Source of the DNA: an uncultured Granulosicoccaceae bacterium
Lineage (GTDB): Bacteria; Pseudomonadota; Gammaproteobacteria; Granulosicoccales; Granulosicoccaceae
DNA length: 64,000 nt
Assembly (NCBI GenBank): GCA_937930305.1
Contig: CALGLE010000048.1
Location: 1-64,000, forward strand
Direction: 5' to 3'
The position numbers and the translations under genes are program-made. The notes beneath the pieces were generated by a model that made no database searches, had not been told where the DNA came from, and saw nothing but the letters and a program-made list of their open reading frames with translations. This document shows, in pieces, positions 38,035 to 46,836 of this stretch; the first letter of the stretch is position 1, and every line of letters starts with the position of its first letter.

Positions 38035-38048
38035 TGCAACCGGTTGCA
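38035..38048. promoter_or_regulatory. LacI-type operator TGCAACCGGTTGCA (iolD/iolE)
   Basis: A perfect 14-bp palindrome with the central CG typical of LacI/GalR operators. The identical word recurs at 44420-44433 upstream of the importer genes. It lies 58 bp before the divergent iolD and 82 bp before iolE, so the LacI protein coded at 40255-41265 probably controls both arms. Confidence 0.82.
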
Positions 38049-38129
38049 AAGCATTACCGCTACGGATAACCGGGTATTCACACTACTAATTAGCAACCGA
38101 TTCCAAAATCGTTTCAAGGTACCGCATTC

Positions 38130-39023
38130 ATGAGCATTAAGATCGGAAACGCACCCTGTTCTTGGGGTGTTGAATTCGCCGATGACGCCCGCAATCCGAG
38201 CTGGCAATCGGTCTTAAGTGACTGCGCAAAAGCAGGCTATAAAGGCATCGAATTGGGACCTGTCGGGTTTATGCCCGAAGAGCCCGACGTATTAGGTGCG
38301 GCGCTGGCTGAGCACGACCTAGAATTGATTGGTGGTGTTGTATTCAGGGCGTTTCACGACCCGAACGCCTGGGAAGATGTGCTCGATGGCGCACACCGAA
38401 CGTGCGCAGCTCTCAAAGCCCATGGTGCGCAGCACTTCGTACTCATCGATTCCATCGCAAAAGAACGCGCACCCACCGCTGGTAGGCCGTCTGAAGCGGT
38501 TGCCATGGATGATGCGCAATGGAAAGCCTACGTTGAAAGAATCTCTACGGTGGCTAAGATAGGCCGCGATGAATACGGGCTTATACCTGAAATTCATCCT
38601 CACGCTGGTGGCTTTATGGATTTTGAGCCTGAGGTGGAGCGCTTGTTGGAAGAAGTCGATGCGGACTTATTAAAGATTTGCATCGACACGGGGCACTGTA
38701 CCTACGCAGGATTTGATCCGGTTGCCTTCATGCAACGTCATCGTGATCGCATCACCTACGTTCACTTTAAAAGTACCGATGCCAAAGTTAAAGCCAATGC
38801 TATTGCCAATCGCACCGGATTTTATGAAGCGTGTGGTGAGGGTATTTTTTGTAATTTGTCCGACGGTGAAGTGGATTTTCCAGCCGTACAAAAATTGTTG
38901 GTCGACACTCAGTTCTCGGGCTGGTGCACCATAGAACAAGACTGCGACCCCACTCTCGACCCCGATCCTCTGCGAGATGCAACAGTGAATCGCGAATACC
39001 TGCAAACGATCGGTTTCTCTTAA
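38130..39023 (+). CDS. iolE: 2-keto-myo-inositol dehydratase
   Basis: TIM-barrel enzyme dehydrating 2-keto-myo-inositol to the trihydroxycyclohexanedione used by IolD, 297 residues. The start IGNAPCSWGVEFADDARNP and the metal-site segments EIHPHAGGFMD, CIDTGHCTYAGFDP and YVHFKSTD are family hallmarks. A Gfo/Idh dehydrogenase gene follows after 12 bp. Confidence 0.94.
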   Translation: MSIKIGNAPCSWGVEFADDARNPSWQSVLSDCAKAGYKGIELGPVGFMPEEPDVLGAALAEHDLELIGGVVFRAFHDPNAWEDVLDGAHRTCAALKAHGAQHFVLIDSIAKERAPTAGRPSEAVAMDDAQWKAYVERISTVAKIGRDEYGLIPEIHPHAGGFMDFEPEVERLLEEVDADLLKICIDTGHCTYAGFDPVAFMQRHRDRITYVHFKSTDAKVKANAIANRTGFYEACGEGIFCNLSDGEVDFPAVQKLLVDTQFSGWCTIEQDCDPTLDPDPLRDATVNREYLQTIGFS

Positions 39024-39035
39024 AAGGCTGTGACC

Positions 39036-40193
39036 ATGACAAAACTTTCTTGGGGAATGATTGGGGGCGGCGAAGGCAGCCAAATTGGGCCCGCTCATCG
39101 CTTGGCTTCTGGCTTAGATGCCCTATTTGAATTCAAAGCCGGTGCGCTGGATCACCGACCCGATGAAGGTCGTGACTACGCCATGCGTTTAGGCATTGCA
39201 AAAGACAGAGCCTATGGCGATTGGAAGGAAATGCTGGCGGGAGAATCCGCTCGCGAGGATCGAATCGATTTAGTCACGGTAGCCACGCCCAATTCCACCC
39301 ACTACGAAATCACAAAAGCCTTTTTAGAGGCTGGCTTTCATGTGTTGTGCGAAAAGCCAATGACCATGACAGTGGAAGAAGGCGAGGATATTGTGCGCAC
39401 CGCAAAAGCTGCCAATCGTTTGTGTGCAGTAAATTACGGCTATTCAGGTTACTCGTTAGTACGCCATATGCGCGCTATGATTGCTCGAGGGGATATTGGC
39501 AAAGTCCGTTTAGTGAATGCAGAATTTGCGCACGGTCATCACGCCGATGCCGCCGATGCGGACAACCCGCGCGTGCGCTGGCGCTATGATCCTGAACAAG
39601 CCGGTGTGTCTGCACAGTTTGCCGATTGCGGTATTCACGCCTTACACATGGCAAGCTTTGTCACTGGCCAAGAAGTCACAACCTTGTCAGCCGATACCGT
39701 CTCCTGCATTGCCTCTAGAGTGCTGGAAGATGATGCCATGGTGAACTTTCGTATGGACGGTGGCACCGTTGGCCGCTTATGGACGTCCTCCATTGCCATC
39801 GGTCGGCAACACGGCTTAGCCATTCAAGTATTCGGTGAAACAGGAGGGCTGCGTTGGTCACAGGAACATCCCAATCAGCTGTACTACATGCCACTAAACG
39901 AACGTTTACAAATTATTGAACGCGGTGAATCTGATTTATCACCGGAAGCGGATCGAACCACGCGAGTCACCATCGGGCACGCGGAAGGCATGCCTTTAGC
40001 GTTTGCGAATATCTACACAGATTTATCGGAAGCGATACACGCTTTGAAAGAGAATCGAGACTGTGATCCAGCAGCCAATTTATTCCCACGGGCCGAAGAT
40101 GGTTTAAGGTCTATGTCGGCAGTCACCGCTGTTGCAGAATCTGGGAAAGCACAGGGTGCATGGGTGGATGCCCGTCCACCGATGTATCGTTAA
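39036..40193 (+). CDS. Gfo/Idh/MocA-family dehydrogenase (inositol-related)
   Basis: NAD(P)-dependent sugar/cyclitol dehydrogenase of 385 residues from ATG 39036; AAAAGG at 39022-39027 supports this over the GTG at 39030. The Rossmann motif is GMIGGGEGSQIGPAHR, and the conserved Lys is in CEKPMTMT. The catalytic-region residues lie in FADCGIHALHMASF. Placed directly after iolE, it could be the myo-inositol 2-dehydrogenase of the pathway, or an enzyme for scyllo-inositol or another epimer. It differs from the usual IolG length of about 330, so the symbol is withheld. Confidence 0.85.
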   Translation: MTKLSWGMIGGGEGSQIGPAHRLASGLDALFEFKAGALDHRPDEGRDYAMRLGIAKDRAYGDWKEMLAGESAREDRIDLVTVATPNSTHYEITKAFLEAGFHVLCEKPMTMTVEEGEDIVRTAKAANRLCAVNYGYSGYSLVRHMRAMIARGDIGKVRLVNAEFAHGHHADAADADNPRVRWRYDPEQAGVSAQFADCGIHALHMASFVTGQEVTTLSADTVSCIASRVLEDDAMVNFRMDGGTVGRLWTSSIAIGRQHGLAIQVFGETGGLRWSQEHPNQLYYMPLNERLQIIERGESDLSPEADRTTRVTIGHAEGMPLAFANIYTDLSEAIHALKENRDCDPAANLFPRAEDGLRSMSAVTAVAESGKAQGAWVDARPPMYR

Positions 40194-40216
40194 GTTAACA
40201 CACAAGCCTTACAACC

Positions 40217-40249
40217 CCTGATTGAATGCATACCTACCATTCAATCAGG
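40217..40249. terminator. Hairpin between convergent genes
   Basis: A perfect 12-bp stem, CCTGATTGAATG (40217-40228) and CATTCAATCAGG (40238-40249), with a 9-nt loop, sits between the dehydrogenase end (40193) and the lacI end (40255). There is no T-run on either strand, so it may be a bidirectional transcription barrier or an mRNA-stabilising hairpin. Confidence 0.6.
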
Positions 40250-40254
40250 AAAGT

Positions 40255-41265
40255 CTACTTCCGAGGGCGCAAAGTACCGCGTTCAATCACCTTACTGGGG
40301 AACAATCTCGCCTCTGGATAACGTCTGGGGTCATCCAACATCGCTTCAATTAACTCAATAGATGAATGCACAATTTGACGAATCGGTTGGCGAATGGTGG
40401 TGAGATTTATGTTCTCCCAGCGCGCCATTTCCATATCATTTAAACCCAAGATACCAATGTCGCCCGGCACAGACAAGTGCTGATCACTTATCGCACTTAA
40501 AGCGCCAATGGATAACACATCATCGCCACAAAAATACGCCTCAACGCGAGGCTGCGACGCAGCGCTTAGCAATCGCTTCATTTCCGCGCGACCGGCATCA
40601 AACGAATACGCCTCGGCATAGGAATGACTTACCTGCACCTTTGGTGCATGTTGTTGAAGCTCGGTTAAAAACCCCTTGTAGCGATCTTGCGTTGAAGTCG
40701 CTTGTTCAGGCCCACCCAAAAACGCAACGTGCTGATACCCACGATCGAGTAATTCGCGTGCGGCAATTCGGCCACATTCCACATTATCAACTCCCACAAC
40801 ATGCACCTCGGGGGCACTGGAATGGCGACCGAAGGAATGCACTATCGGCATACCTGCTTTTCGAAATGCTTGTGAAAACTCAGGCGGTAACGTGGATGAT
40901 GCGACCACCACACCGTCTACGGAATACTGACGCAGCATTTGTAACGACTGATCAGGATCTGTTTCGTCAGTTAAGTTAACCAATAAGGGCCGTAAGCCGC
41001 GCTCCTGTAAGCCGCGGGTAAACAAATCAAATACCTCAAGAAAGATGGGGTTATGAAAGTTGTTTGACACCAAACCAATAAGTCGTGTGCGCCCGGTGGT
41101 TAAGCTCGAGGCCAGCGCATTGGGTGCGTAACCCAATTCATTCGCCGCTTTCTCCACTCGACGACGCATGGCATCCGACACGGACGCACCATCAGTGAAG
41201 GTACGAGAAACCGCAGAACGAGAGACGCCTGCCCTTTGTGCCACATCTTTTAAGGTTATCGACAT
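40255..41265 (-). CDS. LacI-family repressor, likely of inositol genes
   Basis: LacI/GalR repressor of 336 residues. The N-terminal headpiece reads TLKDVAQRAGVSRSAVSRTF and the hinge helix region ANELGYAPNALASSLTTGRT. The periplasmic-binding-like effector domain follows, with LIGLVSNNFHNPIF. It is the last gene after the importer ATPase (31-bp gap). The palindromes TGCAACCGGTTGCA at 38035 and 44420, and a variant at 44537, are its likely operators. Confidence 0.9.
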   Translation of the reverse strand: MSITLKDVAQRAGVSRSAVSRTFTDGASVSDAMRRRVEKAANELGYAPNALASSLTTGRTRLIGLVSNNFHNPIFLEVFDLFTRGLQERGLRPLLVNLTDETDPDQSLQMLRQYSVDGVVVASSTLPPEFSQAFRKAGMPIVHSFGRHSSAPEVHVVGVDNVECGRIAARELLDRGYQHVAFLGGPEQATSTQDRYKGFLTELQQHAPKVQVSHSYAEAYSFDAGRAEMKRLLSAASQPRVEAYFCGDDVLSIGALSAISDQHLSVPGDIGILGLNDMEMARWENINLTTIRQPIRQIVHSSIELIEAMLDDPRRYPEARLFPSKVIERGTLRPRK

Positions 41266-41296
41266 TGGCGCAGCCTAACGCTAAGGGGCCCAAAAA

Positions 41297-42091
41297 CTAG
41301 GCCGCTCCCTCGTAATCAGCACCGGTTTTTGCACCCGTTATGTACGCGACCACATCCTGACCGTCGGTTTCATCACGCGTTAAATTCGCCACAATGCGAC
41401 CACGTCTAAACACCACAATCCGATCAACCAGATCCATCACTTGCCGCATGTTGTGACTGATAAGAATTAACGGTTCACCCGCTTCCTTCAGAGTGCGAAT
41501 GATATTTTCTACCTGCGCGGTTTCCTGCACACCCAGAGCCGCGGTTGGCTCATCCATGATAGTAAGTTTGGATGCGAACGTGGCTGTGCGAGCAATCGCT
41601 ACGCACTGGCGTTGCCCACCGGACATATTTTGGATGGTATTACGAATGTTTGGAATCTTAACCGCTGTTCGCTCAAGGCCTTCGATGGTGGCCTCGCGCA
41701 TCGCTTTGTAATTTAATAAACGAAAGGGCCCAAGCCAATTTAACTTGGTTATTTCACGCCCTAAGAAAAGGTTGTCAGGTACATCCAGATCATCCGCTAA
41801 GGCCAACGTTTGGAAAACGGTTTCAATACCCGCCTCACGCGCCTGAATGGGACCAGAAAAATGCACCTCTTGCCCATCAAAAATAATTTTGCCGCTGGTG
41901 CGTTGTTCAACGCCAGTGATTTGCCGGACGAAAGTAGATTTACCCGCCCCGTTGTCACCCATGATCGCTACGTGCTCACCTTTTCCAAGAATGAAATTCG
42001 CATCGGTTAGTGCGTGCACCCCACCGTAGTGTTTGGTGAGGCCTTGTGTTTCAAGAATCGGTTCAAGATTATCGTCACTCATTTTCATCAT
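41297..42091 (-). CDS. Sugar/inositol ABC importer ATP-binding protein
   Basis: Single-domain ABC ATPase of 264 residues, like FrcA and unlike the double-domain RbsA. Walker A is GDNGAGKSTFVRQI, the signature NMSGGQRQCVAIAR, Walker B LTIMDEPTAAL. Several ATG codons are clustered at the start (MMKM). It lies just after the permease gene and before lacI, with substrate assigned by context as an inositol or related sugar. Confidence 0.9.
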   Translation of the reverse strand: MMKMSDDNLEPILETQGLTKHYGGVHALTDANFILGKGEHVAIMGDNGAGKSTFVRQITGVEQRTSGKIIFDGQEVHFSGPIQAREAGIETVFQTLALADDLDVPDNLFLGREITKLNWLGPFRLLNYKAMREATIEGLERTAVKIPNIRNTIQNMSGGQRQCVAIARTATFASKLTIMDEPTAALGVQETAQVENIIRTLKEAGEPLILISHNMRQVMDLVDRIVVFRRGRIVANLTRDETDGQDVVAYITGAKTGADYEGAA

Positions 42092-42093
42092 TG

Positions 42094-43176
42094 TTATGAC
42101 CTCTTCGCGGCACGTTCTTGACGCACTTTGTCCAACACAACTGCTCCAATAATAATTGCGCCCATGGCCATTAACTGGAAATACGCATCAAGTTTCACGT
42201 AAGTGAAACCCGATTGAATCACGCCAAACACCATCGCCCCAAGCACCGTACCCACGATTGATCCGCGCCCGCCAGTCAGACTGACGCCACCGATAACCGC
42301 CATCGCGATGGCATACAACTCGTAGAAAATTCCCATGCCCGATTGTGCTGTGAGATTTTTAGAACTTAAAATAATCGCCGCAAACGCTGCCAACATGGAA
42401 GCAATCATGTACACCAGCACTTTGTGCTTTTGCACATTAATGCCCGACATGCGAGCTGCGTCTTCGTTCGAGCCAATGGCGTAGGTGTGTTTGCCGTAAA
42501 CGGTGTACTTAAGAATAAAGTGAAACAAGATCGCAAGGCCGATGAACCAATACACCGGCATCATCCCGCTGCCCAGCCCAGCGTAACTCTCTGTCGGAAA
42601 TGACACCGGCTTACCGCGCGTCCAAGCTTGCGCGATACCGCGACAAATCAAAAACATGCCCAATGTGGCGATAAATGGTGGAATGCGAGTAAACGCGATG
42701 AAGCAGCCGTTTATTCCTCCGATTAACGCACCAAAGGCAAGCCCCACAATGATGGGTATGAGGATGGGTAAATCGAATGCCCACTCACCAAACACCGCTT
42801 TGGGATTAGGCCCACCATTGACCAGCTCGGTTTGTGCAAATGACATCACAATCATTGCTGTGGCCCCCACCAAGGGGCCAGATGAGAGATCAATACCACC
42901 AGAGATGATGACTTGTGTCACCCCCAGTGCAATGATGCCGATGATGGAGACTTGCAGAATGATGATGCGCAGACGCGCTTCATTAAATATTGAATCAAAG
43001 CGGTCGCGGGAATCAAACAGAAAACTTTGATCATTCATGTAGGGCAGCAATTGCCCCAGCGCTTCGAAGATGGCGATGATAATTATCAGCGCGATTAAAA
43101 TATTGAGTTCATTGGGCCAAGTGCGTTTTTTTTGATCGAACACTAAGCCGCCGGTGCCTTGTTTTGTTTCAGCCAT
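42094..43176 (-). CDS. Sugar/inositol ABC importer permease
   Basis: Permease of the RbsC/AraH (BPD_transp_2) type, 360 residues, with about nine to ten transmembrane helices. Motifs include GVTQVIISGGIDLSSGPLVG, and AVIGGVSLTGGRGSIVGTVLGA near the C-terminus. A hairpin separates it from the binding-protein gene. Confidence 0.9.
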   Translation of the reverse strand: MAETKQGTGGLVFDQKKRTWPNELNILIALIIIIAIFEALGQLLPYMNDQSFLFDSRDRFDSIFNEARLRIIILQVSIIGIIALGVTQVIISGGIDLSSGPLVGATAMIVMSFAQTELVNGGPNPKAVFGEWAFDLPILIPIIVGLAFGALIGGINGCFIAFTRIPPFIATLGMFLICRGIAQAWTRGKPVSFPTESYAGLGSGMMPVYWFIGLAILFHFILKYTVYGKHTYAIGSNEDAARMSGINVQKHKVLVYMIASMLAAFAAIILSSKNLTAQSGMGIFYELYAIAMAVIGGVSLTGGRGSIVGTVLGAMVFGVIQSGFTYVKLDAYFQLMAMGAIIIGAVVLDKVRQERAAKRS

Positions 43177-43262
43177 GGTTGGCCACTCTCCTGCCTTACA
43201 TTACCTACTGATAGTGGCGTACAAAGTTGCTAAAGCAAATGTTCACACACCTCTAAAATGAA

Positions 43263-43288
43263 ACGGGCACCACTAATGCAGTGCCCGT
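43263..43288 (-). terminator. Hairpin between binding-protein and permease genes
   Basis: An 8-bp stem, ACGGGCAC (43263-43270) and GTGCCCGT (43281-43288), with a 10-nt loop, 25 bp after the binding-protein stop. Such hairpins commonly cause partial termination or protect the upstream message so the binding protein is made in excess. Confidence 0.6.
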
Positions 43289-43312
43289 ATTCAATACCAC
43301 TACGTCATTGAC

Positions 43313-44257
43313 TTACATAAAGTCTTTAACGTTCTCAGGAGTTACCAGCTTGAACGGGATGAAAACCGTCTTATCAACAGATTCACCGTTGGCAAGTTTA
43401 ATCGCTGTATCAATAGAGCCTGCACCTTGGCCTGCAAGATCTTGGAAAACAGTCACATCCATTTCGCCCGCTTGCATAGAAACCAGCGCGTCAGGCGTTG
43501 CATCAACACCACCGACTACGACATCTTCCATAGCGATTCCAGAAGCCTTCATTGCTTGAATTGCACCAATTGCCATTTCATCGTTGTTACCGAAAACCGC
43601 ATCAAAGGGCTCGCCCGATGCGATCCAGTTAGTCATCATGTCTTGCGCTTCGTCACGTGACCAGTTTGCAGTTTGCTCATCAATCAAAGTGATGAAGTTA
43701 CACATATCCATACCGATGACATCGTGAAAATCTTTTGAACGTTGAACAGCGGCTTGGTTAGACAAACGACCCATCAACATGTAAGCGGTTGCACCACCTG
43801 ACTTACCCATGGCCCGAAGATCTTGGCACATGCGGAAAGCAGCTAATGTACCTGACTCAATTTCGTTCGAGGCTACGAACGCTTGACCATCGGGTAACGT
43901 ATCCATGTTGCCTGGCTGGCGGTTTACGTACACTAGCGGGATGCCAGCGGCCGAGGCCGCGTTAGACATAGCTTCGGTTGCATCGGTATCCACCGCGTTT
44001 ACGATGATTGCGTCGACACCTGAGGCGATGAAGTTATTAATTTGATCAAGCTGCTTAGCAACATCTTCTTGCGCATCTTCCATCTGCAACTCAACACCTT
44101 CAAGCGTTTCCAAATGCGCTGTCATGCCGTTACGCATGATGGTCAGGCCGTTGTCGTCGAAGTTTGCAATCGATACACCTAATGTTTCAGCCAGAACGGG
44201 GCCTGACAACATAGTTGCTGTTGCTACTGCAGCTGCAATTAACGATTTTGTTTTCAA
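43313..44257 (-). CDS. Periplasmic sugar/inositol-binding protein of the ABC importer
   Basis: Periplasmic binding protein of the RbsB/IbpA type, 314 residues. A TTG start at 44257 is chosen: it begins the signal peptide (KTKSLIAAAVATATMLSG, cut after VLA) and has GGAG 8 nt upstream. The longer frame to 44377 adds 40 residues with no signal-like character. Family motifs include GVDAIIVNAVDTDAT, VYVNRQPG and VFGNNDEMAIGAIQAM. Linkage to iol genes and shared operators suggest myo-inositol as ligand. Confidence 0.88.
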   Translation of the reverse strand: MKTKSLIAAAVATATMLSGPVLAETLGVSIANFDDNGLTIMRNGMTAHLETLEGVELQMEDAQEDVAKQLDQINNFIASGVDAIIVNAVDTDATEAMSNAASAAGIPLVYVNRQPGNMDTLPDGQAFVASNEIESGTLAAFRMCQDLRAMGKSGGATAYMLMGRLSNQAAVQRSKDFHDVIGMDMCNFITLIDEQTANWSRDEAQDMMTNWIASGEPFDAVFGNNDEMAIGAIQAMKASGIAMEDVVVGGVDATPDALVSMQAGEMDVTVFQDLAGQGAGSIDTAIKLANGESVDKTVFIPFKLVTPENVKDFM

Positions 44258-44362
44258 CTGTCTATCTCCAAATGATTGTGTCCGGCACACGGGATGTTTT
44301 GACCGGATGCCCCAAAGAGGCCGCGATAAAAAATACGATTCACGCAACGGAAAAGCACACAG

Positions 44363-44396
44363 CTTCCTCGTGCACACGCCCGATTATGCGAGGAAG
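44363..44396 (-). promoter_or_regulatory. Leader hairpin of the importer operon
   Basis: An 8-bp inverted repeat, CTTCCTCG (44363-44370) and CGAGGAAG (44389-44396), overlaps the probable -10 region and start of the importer transcript. Its role is not known. Confidence 0.4.
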
Positions 44397-44411
44397 AGTC
44401 AGCAGATGCAA
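44383..44411 (-). promoter_or_regulatory. Likely promoter of the inositol importer operon
   Basis: Read leftward: TTGCAT (44411-44406), a 17-bp spacer, then CATAAT (44388-44383). The LacI-type operator at 44420-44433 is 8 bp upstream of the -35. Confidence 0.55.
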
Positions 44412-44419
44412 GCCTTTTT

Positions 44420-44433
44420 TGCAACCGGTTGCA
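44420..44433. promoter_or_regulatory. LacI-type operator TGCAACCGGTTGCA (importer, proximal)
   Basis: Perfect 14-bp palindrome identical to the site between iolD and iolE. It lies next to the probable -35 of the importer operon. Confidence 0.82.
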
Positions 44434-44536
44434 AGTTGTGTGAAGCGGCAAATCCCCACAAAATTAGAAATAACGGCAGCCTAGCCAGCTTGCCTGGATG
44501 CTCTCATGGACTGGACCCCACAGAGACCAGTTGACT

Positions 44537-44550
44537 TGCAACTGGTTGCA
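44537..44550. promoter_or_regulatory. LacI-type operator variant TGCAACTGGTTGCA (importer, distal)
   Basis: Differs from the perfect palindrome at one base (T at the seventh position). Its centre is 117 bp from the proximal operator, about eleven helical turns, so a tetrameric LacI protein could bridge the two by looping. It is 3 bp from the end of the dmdA-like gene. Confidence 0.7.
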
Positions 44551-44553
44551 GAT

Positions 44554-45657
44554 CTAGAAAAAAGGCAGTTCTTGCAAAATACCACTGACAGGGCCGTCTG
44601 CCCGGCGCACACAAACCTGGGCTCCGGGCTTGATAGAGGCATCCACCAAGGCGTACCCGATGTTCTTTGCTAATCGAGGGGAAAATACGCAAACCGTCAT
44701 AGCGCCCACCCGTTGGCCATCGACCTCGATTGACTCCCAAGCAAAGCCCATGGGTTTTGCCGTCTCCCCTTCTAATACGACGCCGAGCTGATGACGCTGA
44801 ACGCCGCTAGCAACAATTTTTCTAAGTGCCTGAACCCCGACGACCTCATCGGGTACGTCGAGGTTCACAAAATTTCCCAAACGAACTTCAAAGGGATTAG
44901 TGGAATCATCCGTGTCTCCGCCCACGGACACTAACCCGCTTTCCACGCGCTCTGGGGTGGCAGGAGCGCCCGGTCCGATACCATAGGGTTGGCCCGCTTC
45001 TGCGACTCGATTCCAAAGTTCTGCGCCTTTTGAGCCATCCTTCAAGTAAAGCTCAAACCCGCCCTGCTTCGACCAACCCGAGCGTTGCACAACCAACGGA
45101 ATACCGGCTAATTCTGTCTCCTTAAACCAAAAATATTTCAGCTCTTTTACCCAATCACCGAGTAAATCTGACACCACACTTTCCGCTTTCGGCCCTTGCA
45201 CAGCTAAGGGCGATACATCCGGTTCGGACACCGATACACGTAAACCCCGCTCAGCGGCAATGGCTTTAGCCCAATACCAAATGTCGGAATCCGCGATGGA
45301 AAACCAAATCAACTCATCTGAAAATTTCAACACCACAGGGTCATTAAGTAATACCCCTTCGTGGTTGCAGATCGGTGCGTACTTACCTTGGCCGACGGCA
45401 CAGTTCGATAAATCTCGCACCGTGAGTAGTTGCGCCAGTTTCAATGCATCAGGGCCACTTAATTGCACCTGTCGCTGCACGCCCACATCCCACATCGAAA
45501 CCGAATTAAGGATGCGCCAGTACTCGCCCTCTGGGTCACCATAGGAGGTTGGTAAAATCATGCGATTGTAAATGGATGCCGATGTCATGCCGGCCGCTTG
45601 GGCCGATTCATAAAACGGAGACGGTCTCAGGCGAGCGGTTGGATGGATTGAGAACAT
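44554..45657 (-). CDS. dmdA: Dimethylsulfoniopropionate demethylase DmdA-like (GcvT family)
   Basis: Tetrahydrofolate-dependent demethylase-like protein of 367 residues. It shows the blocks I associate with SAR11/roseobacter DmdA: SIYNRMILPTSYG, MWDVGVQRQVQLSGPDALKL, QLLTVRDLSN, SIADSDIWYW, SEPDVSPLAVQGPKAE and RSGWSKQGGFELY. DmdA removes a methyl group from DMSP, giving methylmercaptopropionate. Start ATG 45657 matches DmdA's N-terminus; the longer frame to 45756 runs into the upstream gene. Close GcvT paralogues not acting on DMSP exist, so activity is probable, not certain. No dmdB, dmdC or dmdD lies nearby. It follows the TrpD2-like gene by 25 bp. Confidence 0.75.
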   Translation of the reverse strand: MFSIHPTARLRPSPFYESAQAAGMTSASIYNRMILPTSYGDPEGEYWRILNSVSMWDVGVQRQVQLSGPDALKLAQLLTVRDLSNCAVGQGKYAPICNHEGVLLNDPVVLKFSDELIWFSIADSDIWYWAKAIAAERGLRVSVSEPDVSPLAVQGPKAESVVSDLLGDWVKELKYFWFKETELAGIPLVVQRSGWSKQGGFELYLKDGSKGAELWNRVAEAGQPYGIGPGAPATPERVESGLVSVGGDTDDSTNPFEVRLGNFVNLDVPDEVVGVQALRKIVASGVQRHQLGVVLEGETAKPMGFAWESIEVDGQRVGAMTVCVFSPRLAKNIGYALVDASIKPGAQVCVRRADGPVSGILQELPFF

Positions 45658-45682
45658 GGGCGCACGAGGACGGGGCTGTCGA

Positions 45683-46792
45683 TTACGAGAGTGTGCGTTT
45701 TTCGTGGAAACAACGCCATGCCCGTCCTGAATCCAGTGCGTCATCGACTGACTCAAGTGCGCTATTGAGCGCTGTATTTTGCAAACCCGCCACGGTCACA
45801 CAAGCCCCCAAGCGAATCGCATCCCGCATAACACCCGCTTGCCCTTGTAAGGCCGCCATCCCCAAGTCAGCACAAGCCAAGGCAGCGGCTTGGTGATCGG
45901 ACGCTGCAACCGGCGGCCATGGCACCGTGCGCTGGTTTTGAGTGATACCCAACGAGGCAGGATCCACCGGCACTTCCGCTAACTGGATGTCGTCGAAAGG
46001 CACAATTCGACCCGATTGCGCATGCGACGATCTTTGCCAAGGAAAGTAGCGTGACACTTGGGCCACCGAGGGCACGATGCCACCTTCCACACCTCTCACA
46101 AAAGTGGCGGAATCAAAGCCGGCAACGTCTGCGCACATCGCATAGATGGGGGGATAAGGCTTGTGTACATAGCCTGTCACCAAATGGTTTTGCGCCTTTG
46201 CCTTGAAGGGCTGCACACAGCACTCCAAAGTGGACAAACACGGCCGCTTCACGATCAAGTCGCGTAAGTCATTTAACGTCGCCAGATTCGGTGTGATCGT
46301 CGATTGATCCACGATGACCCAACCGGCATTCTTTTCTAATATCGCAGCGGCCGCTGTCATGGATTCGCTGACAGCGATGCCACAGGCTTGCAACACAGAC
46401 AATCCGGTTAAACCGTATTTAGGTGACATGGTAATGGGGCTATGAGTCACAGAGGCTATGCCCATTGCAGACAGCACCGCCGGAATAAAGGGTGAGGCAG
46501 GTAAGCCCCGAGCATAGCCTGCGTACTGATCGGAAAAAGTGACCAGCTCAGACACTTGCACCGCCTGTTGCGGTGCAACCTCCAAAATGGAGCGAAACAC
46601 ACCCACCATTTCATCAGCGGTTTCGCGCTTCATGCGAAGCGCAATAAAGAAAATACCACTTTGCACATCGCTGACGCTGCCCGATTGAATCAAATTCATC
46701 GCCTCATAGGCTTCGTTCTCACTTAAGTCTTTGCTCAAGTGCGGACCGGTGGCAATTTTTTGTAATACAGCGGATAAGTTTGTGGATTTCAT
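45683..46792 (-). CDS. TrpD2/YbiB-like protein (anthranilate phosphoribosyltransferase fold)
   Basis: A 369-residue protein of the glycosyltransferase-3 fold. The helical N-terminal domain has LSENEAYEAMNLIQSGSVSDVQ, and the core has SPKYGLTGLSVLQACGIAVS and HLVTGYVHKPY where TrpD would bind phosphoribosyl pyrophosphate and anthranilate. It resembles YbiB/TrpD2, which bind nucleic acid and lack TrpD activity. It is divergent from cysG, as such genes often are in nitrite/sulfite assimilation loci. Co-direction with the dmdA-like gene suggests one transcript. Confidence 0.8.
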   Translation of the reverse strand: MKSTNLSAVLQKIATGPHLSKDLSENEAYEAMNLIQSGSVSDVQSGIFFIALRMKRETADEMVGVFRSILEVAPQQAVQVSELVTFSDQYAGYARGLPASPFIPAVLSAMGIASVTHSPITMSPKYGLTGLSVLQACGIAVSESMTAAAAILEKNAGWVIVDQSTITPNLATLNDLRDLIVKRPCLSTLECCVQPFKAKAQNHLVTGYVHKPYPPIYAMCADVAGFDSATFVRGVEGGIVPSVAQVSRYFPWQRSSHAQSGRIVPFDDIQLAEVPVDPASLGITQNQRTVPWPPVAASDHQAAALACADLGMAALQGQAGVMRDAIRLGACVTVAGLQNTALNSALESVDDALDSGRAWRCFHEKRTLS

Positions 46793-46836
46793 AAGCGCAT
46801 GTTAGCGCACCTGCGAGCCAGTGCTATGCTGCTTCT

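Noticed and set aside
44258..44377. N-terminal extension of the inositol-binding protein
   Set aside because: The extra 40 residues are not signal-like; TTG 44257 has a good ribosome binding site and starts the signal peptide.
45658..45756. N-terminal extension of the dmdA-like protein
   Set aside because: It overlaps the upstream TrpD2-like gene and has no match to DmdA N-termini; ATG 45657 aligns with the family start.
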